Shown: positions 8,789 to 18,006, counted from the first letter of the stretch. The stretch is 64,000 nt of DNA from RGIG7213 sp045540335 (GCA_045540335.1 JAZQHC010000044.1:1-64000), one strand, 5' to 3'. Notes: generated from the letters alone by a model not told the origin. Numbers and translations: made by a program.

Positions 8789-10198
8789 TTATTTTATACT
8801 TTCTATACACTGTGTTATTATATCTATGGAATGATCTTTTGTGTGCAGATATCTGCTTTCGAACAGAACGTCGAAAAATTTAGATGCTTCGTGTAAAAGC
8901 GTAACTTCGTTGGTTACAGAGCTGATCTGACCTGTAAAGCTGTTTATGTTAGACGGCTTCCATGTAAAAACAAGCTGGCATTCGTTCCACAAGTCGATTA
9001 CGGTGTTTTCCGGCAAGCTAAGGCAGTTTTCGTTTACTATTCTGAAATCTGCGCCGTTTTTAATAGATTCAAGCAGCTTTTCTAACCCGTATCTGCGTAT
9101 TTCCTTAGGAACTGGGTTTATATATTCTTTCGGAACCTCTTTTATAGTTCCGTTCAACGACAGATCCATCAAGCCGGATAATGTAAATGCACCGCGGTTC
9201 AACCCGTTTCTGTGTGCAATATAATATTCGTAAAGGGCAGGCAATATTGCCTGAACCTCGGGAATATCGTCTTTTGCTATCTGTTGAAAATGCTTGTATT
9301 CAAGATACGGTAAAATGCATGGGTAATGCTGTAAATAAGAATATCCGGAATATTTAGAGGGGATCTTTCGCGTTATATCAAATACTTCAAATGGGGTAGA
9401 GCAACGGCGCACAAGGCTTTTCATGTTTGAAAAGCGGAGCCTGCAAAAATTTTTTAACTTTTCGACAACGGCTTCTTCGGTAAATACAACTGCCGAATCC
9501 GTTGCTTGATTTGTCAATATTATCGTGTTGTGAAGTATAAGAAACTTTGAATATCCAAACGGAATTGTGTTGTAGTTTTCTTGCGAGTATTCATATAAAA
9601 TATCGCATTTTTTTATAAAAAACGGCGCCCATTCAAACAAGCGGGAAAAGTTTTCAAATCCGTTTTTTGTTTGCGGATCCATATTTGTGCATATTCTGAA
9701 ATCTACGTCTGATTCTGCATTTGCCAAAACGTACATTATCCCTTCTTGAAGGAGGGAGCAGTCGGACGTAATGTTTGTATATACCGTTGGCGAAGCAGTA
9801 GAAATCTCTTTTTGAAGTGCGTTTTGTATGTATGAAAGAACTGTGGTTTTGCCTTCGATAATGCCTATTTTATCAATATTTGAAGAAACTGCGTGACTCA
9901 GTACCGTTGGCTGGGGAGCAGGCGGCGCTTCAACCTTTTTTAAAAGTTTTTCCAATTGTGAGCATAATGATATACCGAAACGGGTATTATCAAGCTCTTC
10001 CTTGATCGTATGCGCTTTTGATTGCGTTATAGGTAAAATAGATAATATAAGCGACAGCTCGCTATGTGTAGGGATTTTTTGCCCCGTAAGTATTTTTGAA
10101 ACGTTTGCGCGGGAGATACCCGTGCAGGCGGATATTCGCATACCCGACACATCGTTTTGTTTAATTTCGCAGGAAAGCATTTCACTAAAAGCAGACAT
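8789..10198 (-). CDS. XRE-like HTH regulator with long uncharacterised C-terminal domain
   Basis: A 469-residue protein with GGAGG nine bases before the ATG. Residues about 18-55 form a helix-turn-helix of Cro/XRE style ('GMRISACTGISRANVSKIL', then 'PTHSEL'). The remaining roughly 400 residues show no domain I can name and no membrane segment; they may be a sensing domain. It is divergent from proC, with about 170 bases between the starts and back-to-back promoters, so it could regulate itself or proC. No direct sequence evidence of its operator was found. Confidence 0.65.
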   Translation of the reverse strand: MSAFSEMLSCEIKQNDVSGMRISACTGISRANVSKILTGQKIPTHSELSLILSILPITQSKAHTIKEELDNTRFGISLCSQLEKLLKKVEAPPAPQPTVLSHAVSSNIDKIGIIEGKTTVLSYIQNALQKEISTASPTVYTNITSDCSLLQEGIMYVLANAESDVDFRICTNMDPQTKNGFENFSRLFEWAPFFIKKCDILYEYSQENYNTIPFGYSKFLILHNTIILTNQATDSAVVFTEEAVVEKLKNFCRLRFSNMKSLVRRCSTPFEVFDITRKIPSKYSGYSYLQHYPCILPYLEYKHFQQIAKDDIPEVQAILPALYEYYIAHRNGLNRGAFTLSGLMDLSLNGTIKEVPKEYINPVPKEIRRYGLEKLLESIKNGADFRIVNENCLSLPENTVIDLWNECQLVFTWKPSNINSFTGQISSVTNEVTLLHEASKFFDVLFESRYLHTKDHSIDIITQCIESIK

Positions 10199-10231
10199 AA
10201 ACTTAAACCTCCTTTTCTGCTATTGATATAT

Positions 10232-10260
10232 ATTTTAACACGATTTAGAAAATAAGTCAA
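10232..10260 (-). promoter_or_regulatory. Sigma-A-type promoter for the HTH regulator
   Basis: On the minus strand, TTGACT (10260-10255), a 17-base spacer, TAAAAT (10237-10232). Confidence 0.65.
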
Positions 10261-10313
10261 TAAGAAAATACTTTTTTTGCCATTTGGCTATAATAATTTT
10301 TAATATATAACTG

Positions 10314-10342
10314 TTGAAATATTGGTATTGAAGTGGTATAAT
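10314..10342 (+). promoter_or_regulatory. Sigma-A-type promoter for proC
   Basis: TTGAAA at 10314-10319, a 17-base spacer, TATAAT at 10337-10342, then a short leader to GGAGG at 10361. Confidence 0.75.
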
Positions 10343-10370
10343 ATTAAAAAAGTATTCTTCGGAGGATATG

Positions 10371-11186
10371 ATGGGTAAAAGAATTGCGTTTATCGGCGTT
10401 GGAAACATGGCAAGCGCTATAATAAACGGTATAGTTTCCAATAGCAAAGAGTTTAAAAAAGAGGATATTATCCTTTATGATAAAATAAAAGAAAAACCGC
10501 AGGCTTATTCGGGTATGACGGTAGCCGAAAGTGCGTATGAAGCCGCAGATAAGGCAGATTACGTTGTTTTTGCAGTTAAACCGCAGAATTTTGAAGAGGT
10601 TCTCGGGCAGCTGAAGGAATGTGGGCTTGAATACGGCAAAAAAACGTTTATCACGATTGCCGCAGGTATTACTTGCGGATTTATAGAAAAATATTTTCCC
10701 AATGCCTCTGTTGTAAGGGTAATGCCCAATACACCGATGCTTATCGGTAAGGGTGTATGCTCGGTATGCAGAAATCAATACGTAAGCGACGAGGCTTTTA
10801 AAACCTCTTTTTCGCTGTTTGCTTCGCTGGGGGTTGCATTTGAATTGGGCGAGGATAAGATGAACGAGATAATATCGTTAACATCATCTTCCCCTGCATA
10901 TATTTTCCTGTTTATCAAAGCCTTGATGGACGGGGCAGCCGCACAGGGTATCCGTTTTGAAGACGAAAAAGAGCTTCGCCGTATCGCCTGCGAAACTGTT
11001 ATAGGCTCGGCACAGCTTTTGATGTCAAGCGAAAAAACGCCCGAACAGCTGATAAGCGACGTTACATCCCCCGGGGGGACTACCGCCAAAGCGATGGAGG
11101 TTTTTTATAACAGCGGCTTTGAGGAAATCGTTAACCGTGCAATGATAGCCTGCACGAAAAGGGCAGCAGAGCTTTCGGGTAACTGA
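10371..11186 (+). CDS. proC: Pyrroline-5-carboxylate reductase
   Basis: Catalyses the last step of proline synthesis, NAD(P)H-dependent reduction of 1-pyrroline-5-carboxylate, in the cytoplasm. The N-terminal Rossmann motif is GVGNMA, and the C-terminal family signature appears as 'DVTSPGGTTAKAMEV'. At about 271 residues it has the normal family length. Two ATGs are adjacent (10368 and 10371); GGAGG at 10361-10365 is two bases from the first and five from the second, so 10371 is preferred. It has its own promoter, and the downstream membrane genes start 75 bases later. Confidence 0.93.
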   Translation: MGKRIAFIGVGNMASAIINGIVSNSKEFKKEDIILYDKIKEKPQAYSGMTVAESAYEAADKADYVVFAVKPQNFEEVLGQLKECGLEYGKKTFITIAAGITCGFIEKYFPNASVVRVMPNTPMLIGKGVCSVCRNQYVSDEAFKTSFSLFASLGVAFELGEDKMNEIISLTSSSPAYIFLFIKALMDGAAAQGIRFEDEKELRRIACETVIGSAQLLMSSEKTPEQLISDVTSPGGTTAKAMEVFYNSGFEEIVNRAMIACTKRAAELSGN

Positions 11187-11261
11187 ACTTAAACGCGCTT
11201 GTAATATTTAGCCGTTCCGCTTCATATTTATCACTAAGAAAATATGAAGCGGAGGTTTAAA

Positions 11262-11903
11262 ATGAATTACTTATCGGATGATAAAAACAATCAAAGTGAC
11301 CCTGTTCAAAGCGGTGACGATCTTGTTACGCGAACGCTTTCTTCTTTGTCACGCAGGGTGGACAGGCGGAGAAGCTTTATTTGGTCGTTGGTGTTTTTAT
11401 GCGTAATTTTTTCCTTATGCGTTGCCGTTGGCTGCCTTTTGTACGTGTATATGTGTGCAAACGGCGGTGCTTGGCATTTTGATACATACGTTGGGAAAGC
11501 GTTTACAGATTGGATAAGAATTGCTTTAAAACGGTATTTGTACGCATCATTACCCGCTGCATTTGTTTTTATAATGGGGTTTACGCGCATAGCCTCGCTT
11601 TGCAACGGTTTGATTTGTGCGTTTTTGGGTGTTTGGTGCGGATACACAGCCGTTGATATGTATTTGCGTGTTGTTTCAATAGCTGACTGTGCACACGCAT
11701 TGGCAGTAATGCTTTGCGTGGGCGCGTACTGCTTTACGGTGGTTTATTTTTCTGCCGTTTGCGTAAGCTTTTCGCATTCGGTAAAAAATATGCCGCAATT
11801 TATTGATAAAATGTTTGACGAGGATCTTCGGTGCTATCTTAAATATTTTATGACGTGCGTATCGTGGATATTGCTGATATGCATTGCTTGTTGTTTGATT
11901 TAA
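11262..11903 (+). CDS. Uncharacterised membrane protein, four predicted transmembrane segments
   Basis: A 213-residue protein with start ATG 11262 behind GGAGG at 11251; an upstream in-frame ATG at 11244 overlaps that ribosome site. A roughly 40-residue polar N-terminus precedes about four hydrophobic segments, several rich in Cys. I do not recognise the family. It is first in a set with the two genes downstream (15-base gap, then a 4-base overlap), suggesting a shared envelope role. Confidence 0.6.
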   Translation: MNYLSDDKNNQSDPVQSGDDLVTRTLSSLSRRVDRRRSFIWSLVFLCVIFSLCVAVGCLLYVYMCANGGAWHFDTYVGKAFTDWIRIALKRYLYASLPAAFVFIMGFTRIASLCNGLICAFLGVWCGYTAVDMYLRVVSIADCAHALAVMLCVGAYCFTVVYFSAVCVSFSHSVKNMPQFIDKMFDEDLRCYLKYFMTCVSWILLICIACCLI

Positions 11904-11918
11904 AGAAAGGTAAAATTG

Positions 11919-12881
11919 ATGGAAGAAAAGGAAGTAAAAAAGAAAAAATTCAATATCTTTGATACTCAAAGAGAGGGCAAGGGTGTTGAAAAGGGCGAGG
12001 TTAAAGACGCAAGCTTGAAAAATTTCTTCAAATATTTCGGAAGGTCGTTTTCAAAGCTTCTTAACGTAAATCTTATGTTTACGCTGCTGTGCTTGCCGAT
12101 ATTTTCACTTATTTTTGCAATAGCGGGGTTTACGAATGTAACTGCGCCTGCCGCATCAGGCGGGCTTTACGGCCCGATAAAGGGTGCGATACTCGGCGGT
12201 AATATAAATCCCGTAACGATGGCGCTTTACGGCGTTTTCGGTGCACAAACGGGGCAAAGCGTAAGGCTTACCGTTTCCACGGTGATATTTTTTGCAGTTG
12301 CCGCGTTGCTTGTGTTCACTTGGGGATATGCAAATACCGGTATGTTTTACGTTATACGCAACATTCAAAGGGGCGAGCCTGTTTTCCTTTTTTCGGATTT
12401 TAAGCATACTATAAAGGCAAACAAGGTGCAGGGGCTTTTGTTTGGAATTATAGACCTTGCAGTTACCGCCCTTACGATATACGATATACATTTCTTCCTT
12501 TTAAATTCATCTTCTGCGGGTATGTACAGCGTTATGTTCTGGATTATGGTGTTCGTAGGTATTGCCTACCAGATAATAAGGGTGTACATATATCTTATGC
12601 TTGTTACGTTCGACCTTTCAATATATAAAATGATCAAAAACGGCATAATATTTGCATTTATCGGTATTAAACGCAACGTTTTTGCGTTGCTTGGTATATT
12701 TGCCGTTATTGCCTTTAACGTATTTATGCTTGTAGGCTTTATGCCCGTCGGTATAGTTATGCCGTTTGTAATATCGTTTTCTGTATGTGCTTATATAGGA
12801 ACGTATGCCGCATATCCTATGATAAAGCAAGTTATGATAGACCCATATTACGATGAAAACGGAGAGGAAATAGAAGAATGA
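11919..12881 (+). CDS. YesL/DUF624-like integral membrane protein
   Basis: About 320 residues; ATG 11919 is preferred over an adjacent TTG because AAAGG at 11906 is then eight bases away. A charged N-terminal tail of about 45 residues is followed by roughly six hydrophobic segments. The stretch 'GMFYVIRNIQRGEPV' followed by an FxDF and KxN pattern resembles DUF624 (YesL) proteins, often found with carbohydrate transport systems, function unproven. The stop codon overlaps the next start (ATGA at 12878), so the two are probably translationally coupled. Confidence 0.65.
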   Translation: MEEKEVKKKKFNIFDTQREGKGVEKGEVKDASLKNFFKYFGRSFSKLLNVNLMFTLLCLPIFSLIFAIAGFTNVTAPAASGGLYGPIKGAILGGNINPVTMALYGVFGAQTGQSVRLTVSTVIFFAVAALLVFTWGYANTGMFYVIRNIQRGEPVFLFSDFKHTIKANKVQGLLFGIIDLAVTALTIYDIHFFLLNSSSAGMYSVMFWIMVFVGIAYQIIRVYIYLMLVTFDLSIYKMIKNGIIFAFIGIKRNVFALLGIFAVIAFNVFMLVGFMPVGIVMPFVISFSVCAYIGTYAAYPMIKQVMIDPYYDENGEEIEE

Positions 12882-13618
12882 AAAAGAAGGCTGTAAGCAT
12901 AAGCATCAGCGTGGTTTTGGCAATAGTGCTTATTCTTGTTGCAATAATTGCATCAGGGTTTAAATATAAGGATCTCGGCGTAAGGTACGACGGCGAAGAT
13001 ATTAAAAATATGGCTGATAATATCGGTCTTACCGTTGATAACGCCGAAAACGGCGAAACGCTTGAGGAAACTATTGCCCGATTAAGAGAAGAGGGCAAAA
13101 AAATAGGCGTTGATTATACCATAGAATATTCTAATTATACGGACAAAACGTTTGAATTAACGCAGTCGGAAGCGACTGCCATGCTAAACGAGCTGATGCC
13201 TTCGCTTTCGTTTCTTTCGAAAACGCAGTTTAAATTAAACGGCGGCGGTAAGATAGAAATTTCAACGGCACTTGAAAGCCAACGCGCGCTTGATCTTGTT
13301 GTACCGGGAAAGCAGATAGATATGCTGCCCGAATACGTGAATTTTGCCGCAGCAGGTTCGGCGTATATAAAGGATAACGTTATTTATTTTACTACCGATT
13401 CTATGGAATCGCCTATTCTTGAATATATCGCAACATCTACCGCGCCCGTATTGAAGGGCGATATTTCCAAGGTTTTTTCCAATACGCCGGAGCTTTATAT
13501 AAGCGATATGCACCAAACGGAAAACGGAACGATCTCCATTACGGGAACCGTTCCGCAGAATATAAAGATAATAGAGTTTCAAGCACCGAGCAGCTCGGAT
13601 ACGGTTACAAATTCATAA
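12878..13618 (+). CDS. Membrane-anchored extracytoplasmic protein, unknown function
   Basis: A 246-residue protein with MKKK and a hydrophobic stretch to about residue 27 (signal anchor), then an extracytoplasmic region with no Cys and no motif I recognise. Translation is probably coupled to the upstream DUF624-like gene through the ATGA overlap, so the two products may form a complex. Its last 40 bases overlap, tail to tail, the 3' end of the deacetylase gene on the other strand. Confidence 0.6.
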   Translation: MKKKAVSISISVVLAIVLILVAIIASGFKYKDLGVRYDGEDIKNMADNIGLTVDNAENGETLEETIARLREEGKKIGVDYTIEYSNYTDKTFELTQSEATAMLNELMPSLSFLSKTQFKLNGGGKIEISTALESQRALDLVVPGKQIDMLPEYVNFAAAGSAYIKDNVIYFTTDSMESPILEYIATSTAPVLKGDISKVFSNTPELYISDMHQTENGTISITGTVPQNIKIIEFQAPSSSDTVTNS

Positions 13619-14250
13619 CCCATTTTCAATAATTCGGGTATGATCCTTTCCAATGCCTGCGGTGTGGGCGTATCAGGCGTGATAAAATCGTGGAAAAGAA
13701 TTATATCCCCACATTTGATGCTGCAAAGAATATCCTTTGATATTTTTTGCGGTGTGTTGTGTGCCCAATCCATCGTGTCCTGTGACCATAGGATTACCGT
13801 ATAGCCCATTTTTTCGGCAGTCGCTGCCACGCTGTTTTCGCAATACCCCTCGGGCGGGCGAAAAAGCGTGGGGCGGCTGCCCGTTATTTTTTCTATCACT
13901 TCTGATGATTTTTCTATCTGTGATTCAAGCTGGGCAACGGATATATTTTTTAAATGTGGGTGCGAGTACGTGTGATTTCCTATCTCGTGCCCTTCGTCAT
14001 GTGCCCTTTTAACCTGCGACGGAAGCTTTTCTGCGTTTACACCTATCACGAAAAACGTGGCTTTTATACCGTATTTTTTTAAAATATCAAGTATCTGCGC
14101 GGTGTATTTATAGTGTGGGCCGTCGTCGAAGGTAAGGGCAATTTTTTTGTCTGTTATAGCTGCCGATTTATATACTTCTGCCTGCGCGTATGGTATTATG
14201 CGTAAGAAAACAGACAAAACGGTTATTAAACATAAAATTCTTAAACGCAT
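13579..14250 (-). CDS. NodB-type polysaccharide deacetylase
   Basis: A 223-residue exported enzyme with signal peptide residues 1-24 (…AQA). Metal-dependent CE4 esterase motifs are present: TFDDGP (catalytic Asp and metal Asp), H-x3-H as 'NHTYSH', RPPEG, a D-x-x-DW, and a late 'LFHD' His. It would remove acetyl groups from N-acetylated wall or matrix glycans. Its ATG overlaps the end of the upstream pdaA-like gene by ten bases, so they are co-expressed. Its 3' end overlaps the convergent gene at 13579-13618. Confidence 0.87.
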   Translation of the reverse strand: MRLRILCLITVLSVFLRIIPYAQAEVYKSAAITDKKIALTFDDGPHYKYTAQILDILKKYGIKATFFVIGVNAEKLPSQVKRAHDEGHEIGNHTYSHPHLKNISVAQLESQIEKSSEVIEKITGSRPTLFRPPEGYCENSVAATAEKMGYTVILWSQDTMDWAHNTPQKISKDILCSIKCGDIILFHDFITPDTPTPQALERIIPELLKMGYEFVTVSELLGA

Positions 14251-15032
14251 AATTCATCAAGCGAGCCGAAGCGATAACCCTGCGACTTCCATTCGGTAAG
14301 AAGCTCGTCGAGAATATCGGCGTTGGTTTTCGACGTTGGGTGAAGAAGTATCACCATGCCGTTGTGTGTGTTGTCCAATATCAGTTTTTTAGATTTTTCA
14401 CGATCGGGCTGCTTGTCGTTATCCCAATCGGCGTAGGCAAAACTCCAAAACACGGTTTTAAAACCAAGTTCGTTTGCAAATTCAAGATTACGTTGTGTGA
14501 ATTTTCCTTCGGGCGGGCGGTAGTAATGTGCCATTTGTTTGCCTGTCATTTCGTTGTAGTACGATGATAAGGCGATAAGCTCTTTTTCAAATTCCTGCTT
14601 GTCGTTTATTTTCGTCATGTCCTTGTGGTGTGCAGTATGGTTGCATACGGTGTGGCCTTCGTTTGCCATACGTTCTACCAAAGAACAATTTCGGCGGATA
14701 AGGTTATCAAGTATGAAAAACGCGCCCGTTGCGTTGTGTTTTTTCAGCGTGTCAAGTATGCGCTGAATATTACCGTTTTCATATCCTGCATCAAACGTAA
14801 GGTATATTACCTTTTCGCTTGCATCACCGACGTAGTAACCGCCGTTTTCCTTTATAAACGATATATTGCCGTCTATAACGGGGGTTTTATGCTCGGCGTT
14901 ACGCTTGCAGTAAAAGTGAAAAACCTCGTTTTCGCCTGCGGCAATACATCTGCCGCCGCCGTTGAAAACTATTGCTGCTGCCAATATAGCCCCGCATATT
15001 GCTTTTGCAAATGCTTTGTAAAGAAATTTCAT
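14241..15032 (-). CDS. pdaA: PdaA-type delta-lactam-biosynthetic de-N-acetylase
   Basis: About 263 residues; ATG 15032 is chosen because a purine-rich ribosome site (GGGAG) precedes it and a signal peptide follows directly. CE4 fold with TFDAGYENG, 'NHTAHH', 'YYRPPEGKF', 'FWSFAYADW' and 'LLHPTSKTNA', the pattern of PdaA rather than a generic deacetylase. In Bacillus, PdaA de-N-acetylates muramic acid to form the muramic-delta-lactam of spore cortex. The window also encodes a spore protein, supporting sporulation. It lies 73 bases behind a sensor kinase gene, so signal-controlled wall modification is a further option. Confidence 0.85.
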   Translation of the reverse strand: MKFLYKAFAKAICGAILAAAIVFNGGGRCIAAGENEVFHFYCKRNAEHKTPVIDGNISFIKENGGYYVGDASEKVIYLTFDAGYENGNIQRILDTLKKHNATGAFFILDNLIRRNCSLVERMANEGHTVCNHTAHHKDMTKINDKQEFEKELIALSSYYNEMTGKQMAHYYRPPEGKFTQRNLEFANELGFKTVFWSFAYADWDNDKQPDREKSKKLILDNTHNGMVILLHPTSKTNADILDELLTEWKSQGYRFGSLDELCV

Positions 15033-15105
15033 TACGCTCTCCCTTGCTTTGATTTTGCCCACGGTTATTATTCTGGTCTGCAAAGAAGAAAATATTCATG
15101 GATAT

Positions 15106-16986
15106 TTAAGGCATATTTTTGTAAAGGGGAAATTGAAGGCAAACCTTAAAAAGATCTCCGTCAAGGAAGATATTAAATTCTCCGCCTTGTAATTCCGTAA
15201 GGCTTTTTGCAATTGAAAGCCCTAAACCGTTGCCCTCTGTATGGCGCGATTTGTCTGCACGAATAAATCTTTCGGTAAGCTCGTCTGCGGATATGTTCAG
15301 CATTTCAAAAGACGTATTTTTAAAGGTAAAAATACATGTTCCGTTAAATTGCTCTAACGAAAGATATACGCGCGTGCCCTTCATCGAATATTTGCATATA
15401 TTATTCATTAAATTATCGAATACCCGCCACAAGCGCCTGCCGTCTGCAAGAATAAATGTTTCACATTCGGGCTTCGTTATTATAAGCGAAAGCCCTTTTT
15501 CTTTTAATTTGTTTTCGTATTCGCCTGATGCCTGCGTTATCATAACGTCGGCGCTTAACGGCTTTATATCTACATCTATATTTCCCGTTTGCGCCTTTGA
15601 TGCTTCCACAAGGTCTTCTATAAGATTTTTTAAGCGCGACGACTGCCGAAGCAATACGGCAGAATATTCTGTTATCTTTTCATTTTCGCACGGTTCTTTT
15701 GTTATAAGGTCGGCGTAATTTATTATAGAAGTAAGCGGTGTTTTTATATCGTGGGAAACGTTGGTTATCAATTCTGTTTTTAAACGCTCGCTTTTTACGC
15801 GGTTTTCTACCTCGCGTGCGATACCGTCTGAAATTTTGTTAAGCGTTTCGGCGTGAAGCCTGAAATCCAATATAAGACCGCTTGTATTTATTTTCGTATC
15901 CTTTGCGCCCGTGGCAATCATTATTGCGCCGCGCTTCAGTCTTTGCATCATAACGGCAACCGTAACCGCCGCGCCCAAAAGCACGGCTTTTTCGAATAAG
16001 AAAATAACGAAGAATGCCTCGGGAATATGCGTTGTTGCAAGTATCATCGCGATAAACACTTCAAACAATGTGATAAGGGTGCATATTATTGCAGTTTTTT
16101 TCACCATCGTTACGGAAACGAAGAAATATATCAGCTTTTTTATAATAAATTTCGTTATTTTTCGTATAAACCGTGCGGATCTGTATATAGCGGTGCTTTT
16201 TATAACGCGTTTTGCTTTTGCCCTTGCAAAAAACGTTATTACCCACCCTGCAAACAAGCATCCGCATAATAAGAAGTATATAAAACAAATAGGAAATATT
16301 AACCACGTTGTATCAACTATGCCCGAATCTATTAAAAATACAGCACCTGTTCCAACGATGAATATTACGAACAGTGTCAGCAAATCAAAAGGTATCTTGA
16401 AAATAAAGCCTTCGTATATGCCTTCGTACCCTCGGCGCTTGCCGGCCGTGCAGGCAAGAAAAACGATACCGAAAATTGACAATACCGCCGATATTCCGAA
16501 ATATATGAAAATATAATGAATCAAATGGTATATTATCTGTATAAATACGGAAGTGTAATAGTATTCATCTGTTACGGTAGGTTCTTGCGAAACGGTTACG
16601 TTTACGTATTTTGAATGTGCCGCACCGAAATAAAACTCGTATTCGTATTTATAAGGGCTGTCAGTCTGTTGGCCGAAAACATACGTCGTTTCGTTGGTTT
16701 TCGAATCTTTAACGGCGAAAAAATCTATATTTCTGTTCGAAAGATATTCTTTTGCCGCATCATCGTACCCGTAATATAAGAATTGATTGTTTACGTAAAC
16801 GCTTTGCTTGTACGCAATACTCATATAACTGTCTGATATAAATTCTTGCTTTGGTGTGATATACAGATCCTCGGCAAATGCAAATACGGCAAATAAAGCA
16901 GATGTTGCGGCAGTTGCAATGCACAGCACCGTTGAAATGAAAACTGTAATTTTAAACCATAATGTGTATATTATGCGGTCGTTCAT
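15106..16986 (-). CDS. Membrane sensor histidine kinase
   Basis: A 626-residue protein with an N-terminal membrane segment, an extracytoplasmic loop of about 120 residues, then several further membrane segments to about residue 340. This is followed by a DHp domain with the phospho-acceptor box 'SHDIKTPLTSI' (His near 411), and a HATPase domain with an N-box (LMNNICKYS) and a G-box (GNGLGLSIAKSL). It starts one base after the response regulator stop, so it is the second gene of that operon. The stimulus is unknown; the adjoining deacetylase genes suggest envelope stress or wall state. Confidence 0.9.
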   Translation of the reverse strand: MNDRIIYTLWFKITVFISTVLCIATAATSALFAVFAFAEDLYITPKQEFISDSYMSIAYKQSVYVNNQFLYYGYDDAAKEYLSNRNIDFFAVKDSKTNETTYVFGQQTDSPYKYEYEFYFGAAHSKYVNVTVSQEPTVTDEYYYTSVFIQIIYHLIHYIFIYFGISAVLSIFGIVFLACTAGKRRGYEGIYEGFIFKIPFDLLTLFVIFIVGTGAVFLIDSGIVDTTWLIFPICFIYFLLCGCLFAGWVITFFARAKAKRVIKSTAIYRSARFIRKITKFIIKKLIYFFVSVTMVKKTAIICTLITLFEVFIAMILATTHIPEAFFVIFLFEKAVLLGAAVTVAVMMQRLKRGAIMIATGAKDTKINTSGLILDFRLHAETLNKISDGIAREVENRVKSERLKTELITNVSHDIKTPLTSIINYADLITKEPCENEKITEYSAVLLRQSSRLKNLIEDLVEASKAQTGNIDVDIKPLSADVMITQASGEYENKLKEKGLSLIITKPECETFILADGRRLWRVFDNLMNNICKYSMKGTRVYLSLEQFNGTCIFTFKNTSFEMLNISADELTERFIRADKSRHTEGNGLGLSIAKSLTELQGGEFNIFLDGDLFKVCLQFPLYKNMP

Positions 16987-16987
16987 A

Positions 16988-17686
16988 TTATTTTACCCCC
17001 GATTCTATTTTATATCCCTGGCCCCAAACTACCTTAAGATAGCGGGGCTCGGACGGGTTTATTTCTATTTTTTCTCTTAAATGTCTTATGTGAACGGCAA
17101 CGGTGTTTTCACTGCATATAGGTATGTCGTTCCAAACGGCACGGTACAGCTCTTTGGGTGAATATACCTTATCCGGGTTTGATATAAGCAATTTTAATAT
17201 TTCATATTCCTTCGGTGTTAAGCTTACCAAATTGCCATCTACGGTTACTTCCTTTTTGTCGTCGTTTACCGAAATTCCGCCTACCGTTATGTTTTTTTCT
17301 TCCGTAATACTGCCGCCGCCAAGCATCATGTACCGACGTAATTGCGAATGTACGCGCGCGGTAACTTCGATGGGGTTAAAGGGCTTTGTGATATAATCGT
17401 CAGCCCCGGTGTTTAACCCAAGTATTTTATCGCAGTCTTCGCTTTTTGCCGTAAGAAGTATTATCGGTACGTTGCTTGATTTACGTATTTCTACCATTGC
17501 AGATATTCCGTCAAGTCTGGGCATCATTATATCCATCAAAACAAGGTGTATGTCGTTAGATGATATTATTTCAAGTGCTTCAATACCGTCGTACGCTTCA
17601 AAAAGTGTATAATTTTCGTTTGTAAGATAGATTTTAAGTGCGTTTACTATATCACGCTCGTCATCACATATAAGAATATTGTACAT
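16988..17686 (-). CDS. OmpR-family response regulator
   Basis: About 232 residues; ATG 17686 is preferred, with GAGGA just upstream (17695-17699). The receiver domain has acidic DD near residues 8-9, the phospho-acceptor D52 in LMDIMMP, the Thr in LLTAK, and Lys in ITKPF. The C-terminal winged helix has 'LTPKEYEILKLL' and 'ENTVAVHIRHLREKI'. It is the cognate partner of the kinase one base downstream and presumably controls that operon and the deacetylases. Confidence 0.92.
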   Translation of the reverse strand: MYNILICDDERDIVNALKIYLTNENYTLFEAYDGIEALEIISSNDIHLVLMDIMMPRLDGISAMVEIRKSSNVPIILLTAKSEDCDKILGLNTGADDYITKPFNPIEVTARVHSQLRRYMMLGGGSITEEKNITVGGISVNDDKKEVTVDGNLVSLTPKEYEILKLLISNPDKVYSPKELYRAVWNDIPICSENTVAVHIRHLREKIEINPSEPRYLKVVWGQGYKIESGVK

Positions 17687-17715
17687 ATAATTTTCCTCGT
17701 TATCGTTATACATGT

Positions 17716-17743
17716 ATTATACCATACAAAACCTTAAAAACAA
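17716..17743 (-). promoter_or_regulatory. Extended -10 promoter for the two-component operon
   Basis: On the minus strand, TGG-TATAAT (-10 at 17721-17716) with a weak -35 (TTGTTT near 17743-17738). The good extended -10 could compensate for the weak -35, and dependence on an activator is possible. Confidence 0.5.
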
Positions 17744-17800
17744 ATAGATGAAAAGATTAAGATTTTCTTAATACGTATAAAAAGTTAGCGCGAAAATCGG

Positions 17801-17829
17801 TTGACAAAAATAAGTTAGTGTGATAAAAT
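17801..17829 (+). promoter_or_regulatory. Sigma-A-type promoter for the small peptide, rsuA and tex genes
   Basis: TTGACA at 17801-17806, a 17-base spacer, TAAAAT at 17824-17829; about 70 bases of leader follow. Confidence 0.7.
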
Positions 17830-17906
17830 AACGGCGTCTGTTTTATTGGTTTGTGCGGAATAAAAAAAGACTTTTTTTCGCATAATCCAATAGAGGTGAT
17901 AATAAA

Positions 17907-18005
17907 ATGAAAAGTATAATTATAAGGTTTATGATAGGCGCGGCATTCGGCGCGTTTTTGGGTGCAGCCTTCGGGTGTGCTGTGTTTATCGTATTTTGTT
18001 TGTAA
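17907..18005 (+). CDS. 32-residue glycine/alanine-rich membrane peptide
   Basis: A short frame with ATG at 17907, GAGGTGAT at 17893 as ribosome site, and stop at 18003-18005, one base before the rsuA-like start. The peptide has MKS, then an almost wholly hydrophobic stretch containing repeated G-A-x-F-G-A-F motifs and a single Cys near the end, so one membrane helix is likely. It is not a recognised family. It could be a genuine small membrane protein, or a leader frame whose translation sets downstream expression. Confidence 0.55.
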   Translation: MKSIIIRFMIGAAFGAFLGAAFGCAVFIVFCL

Positions 18006-18006
18006 A

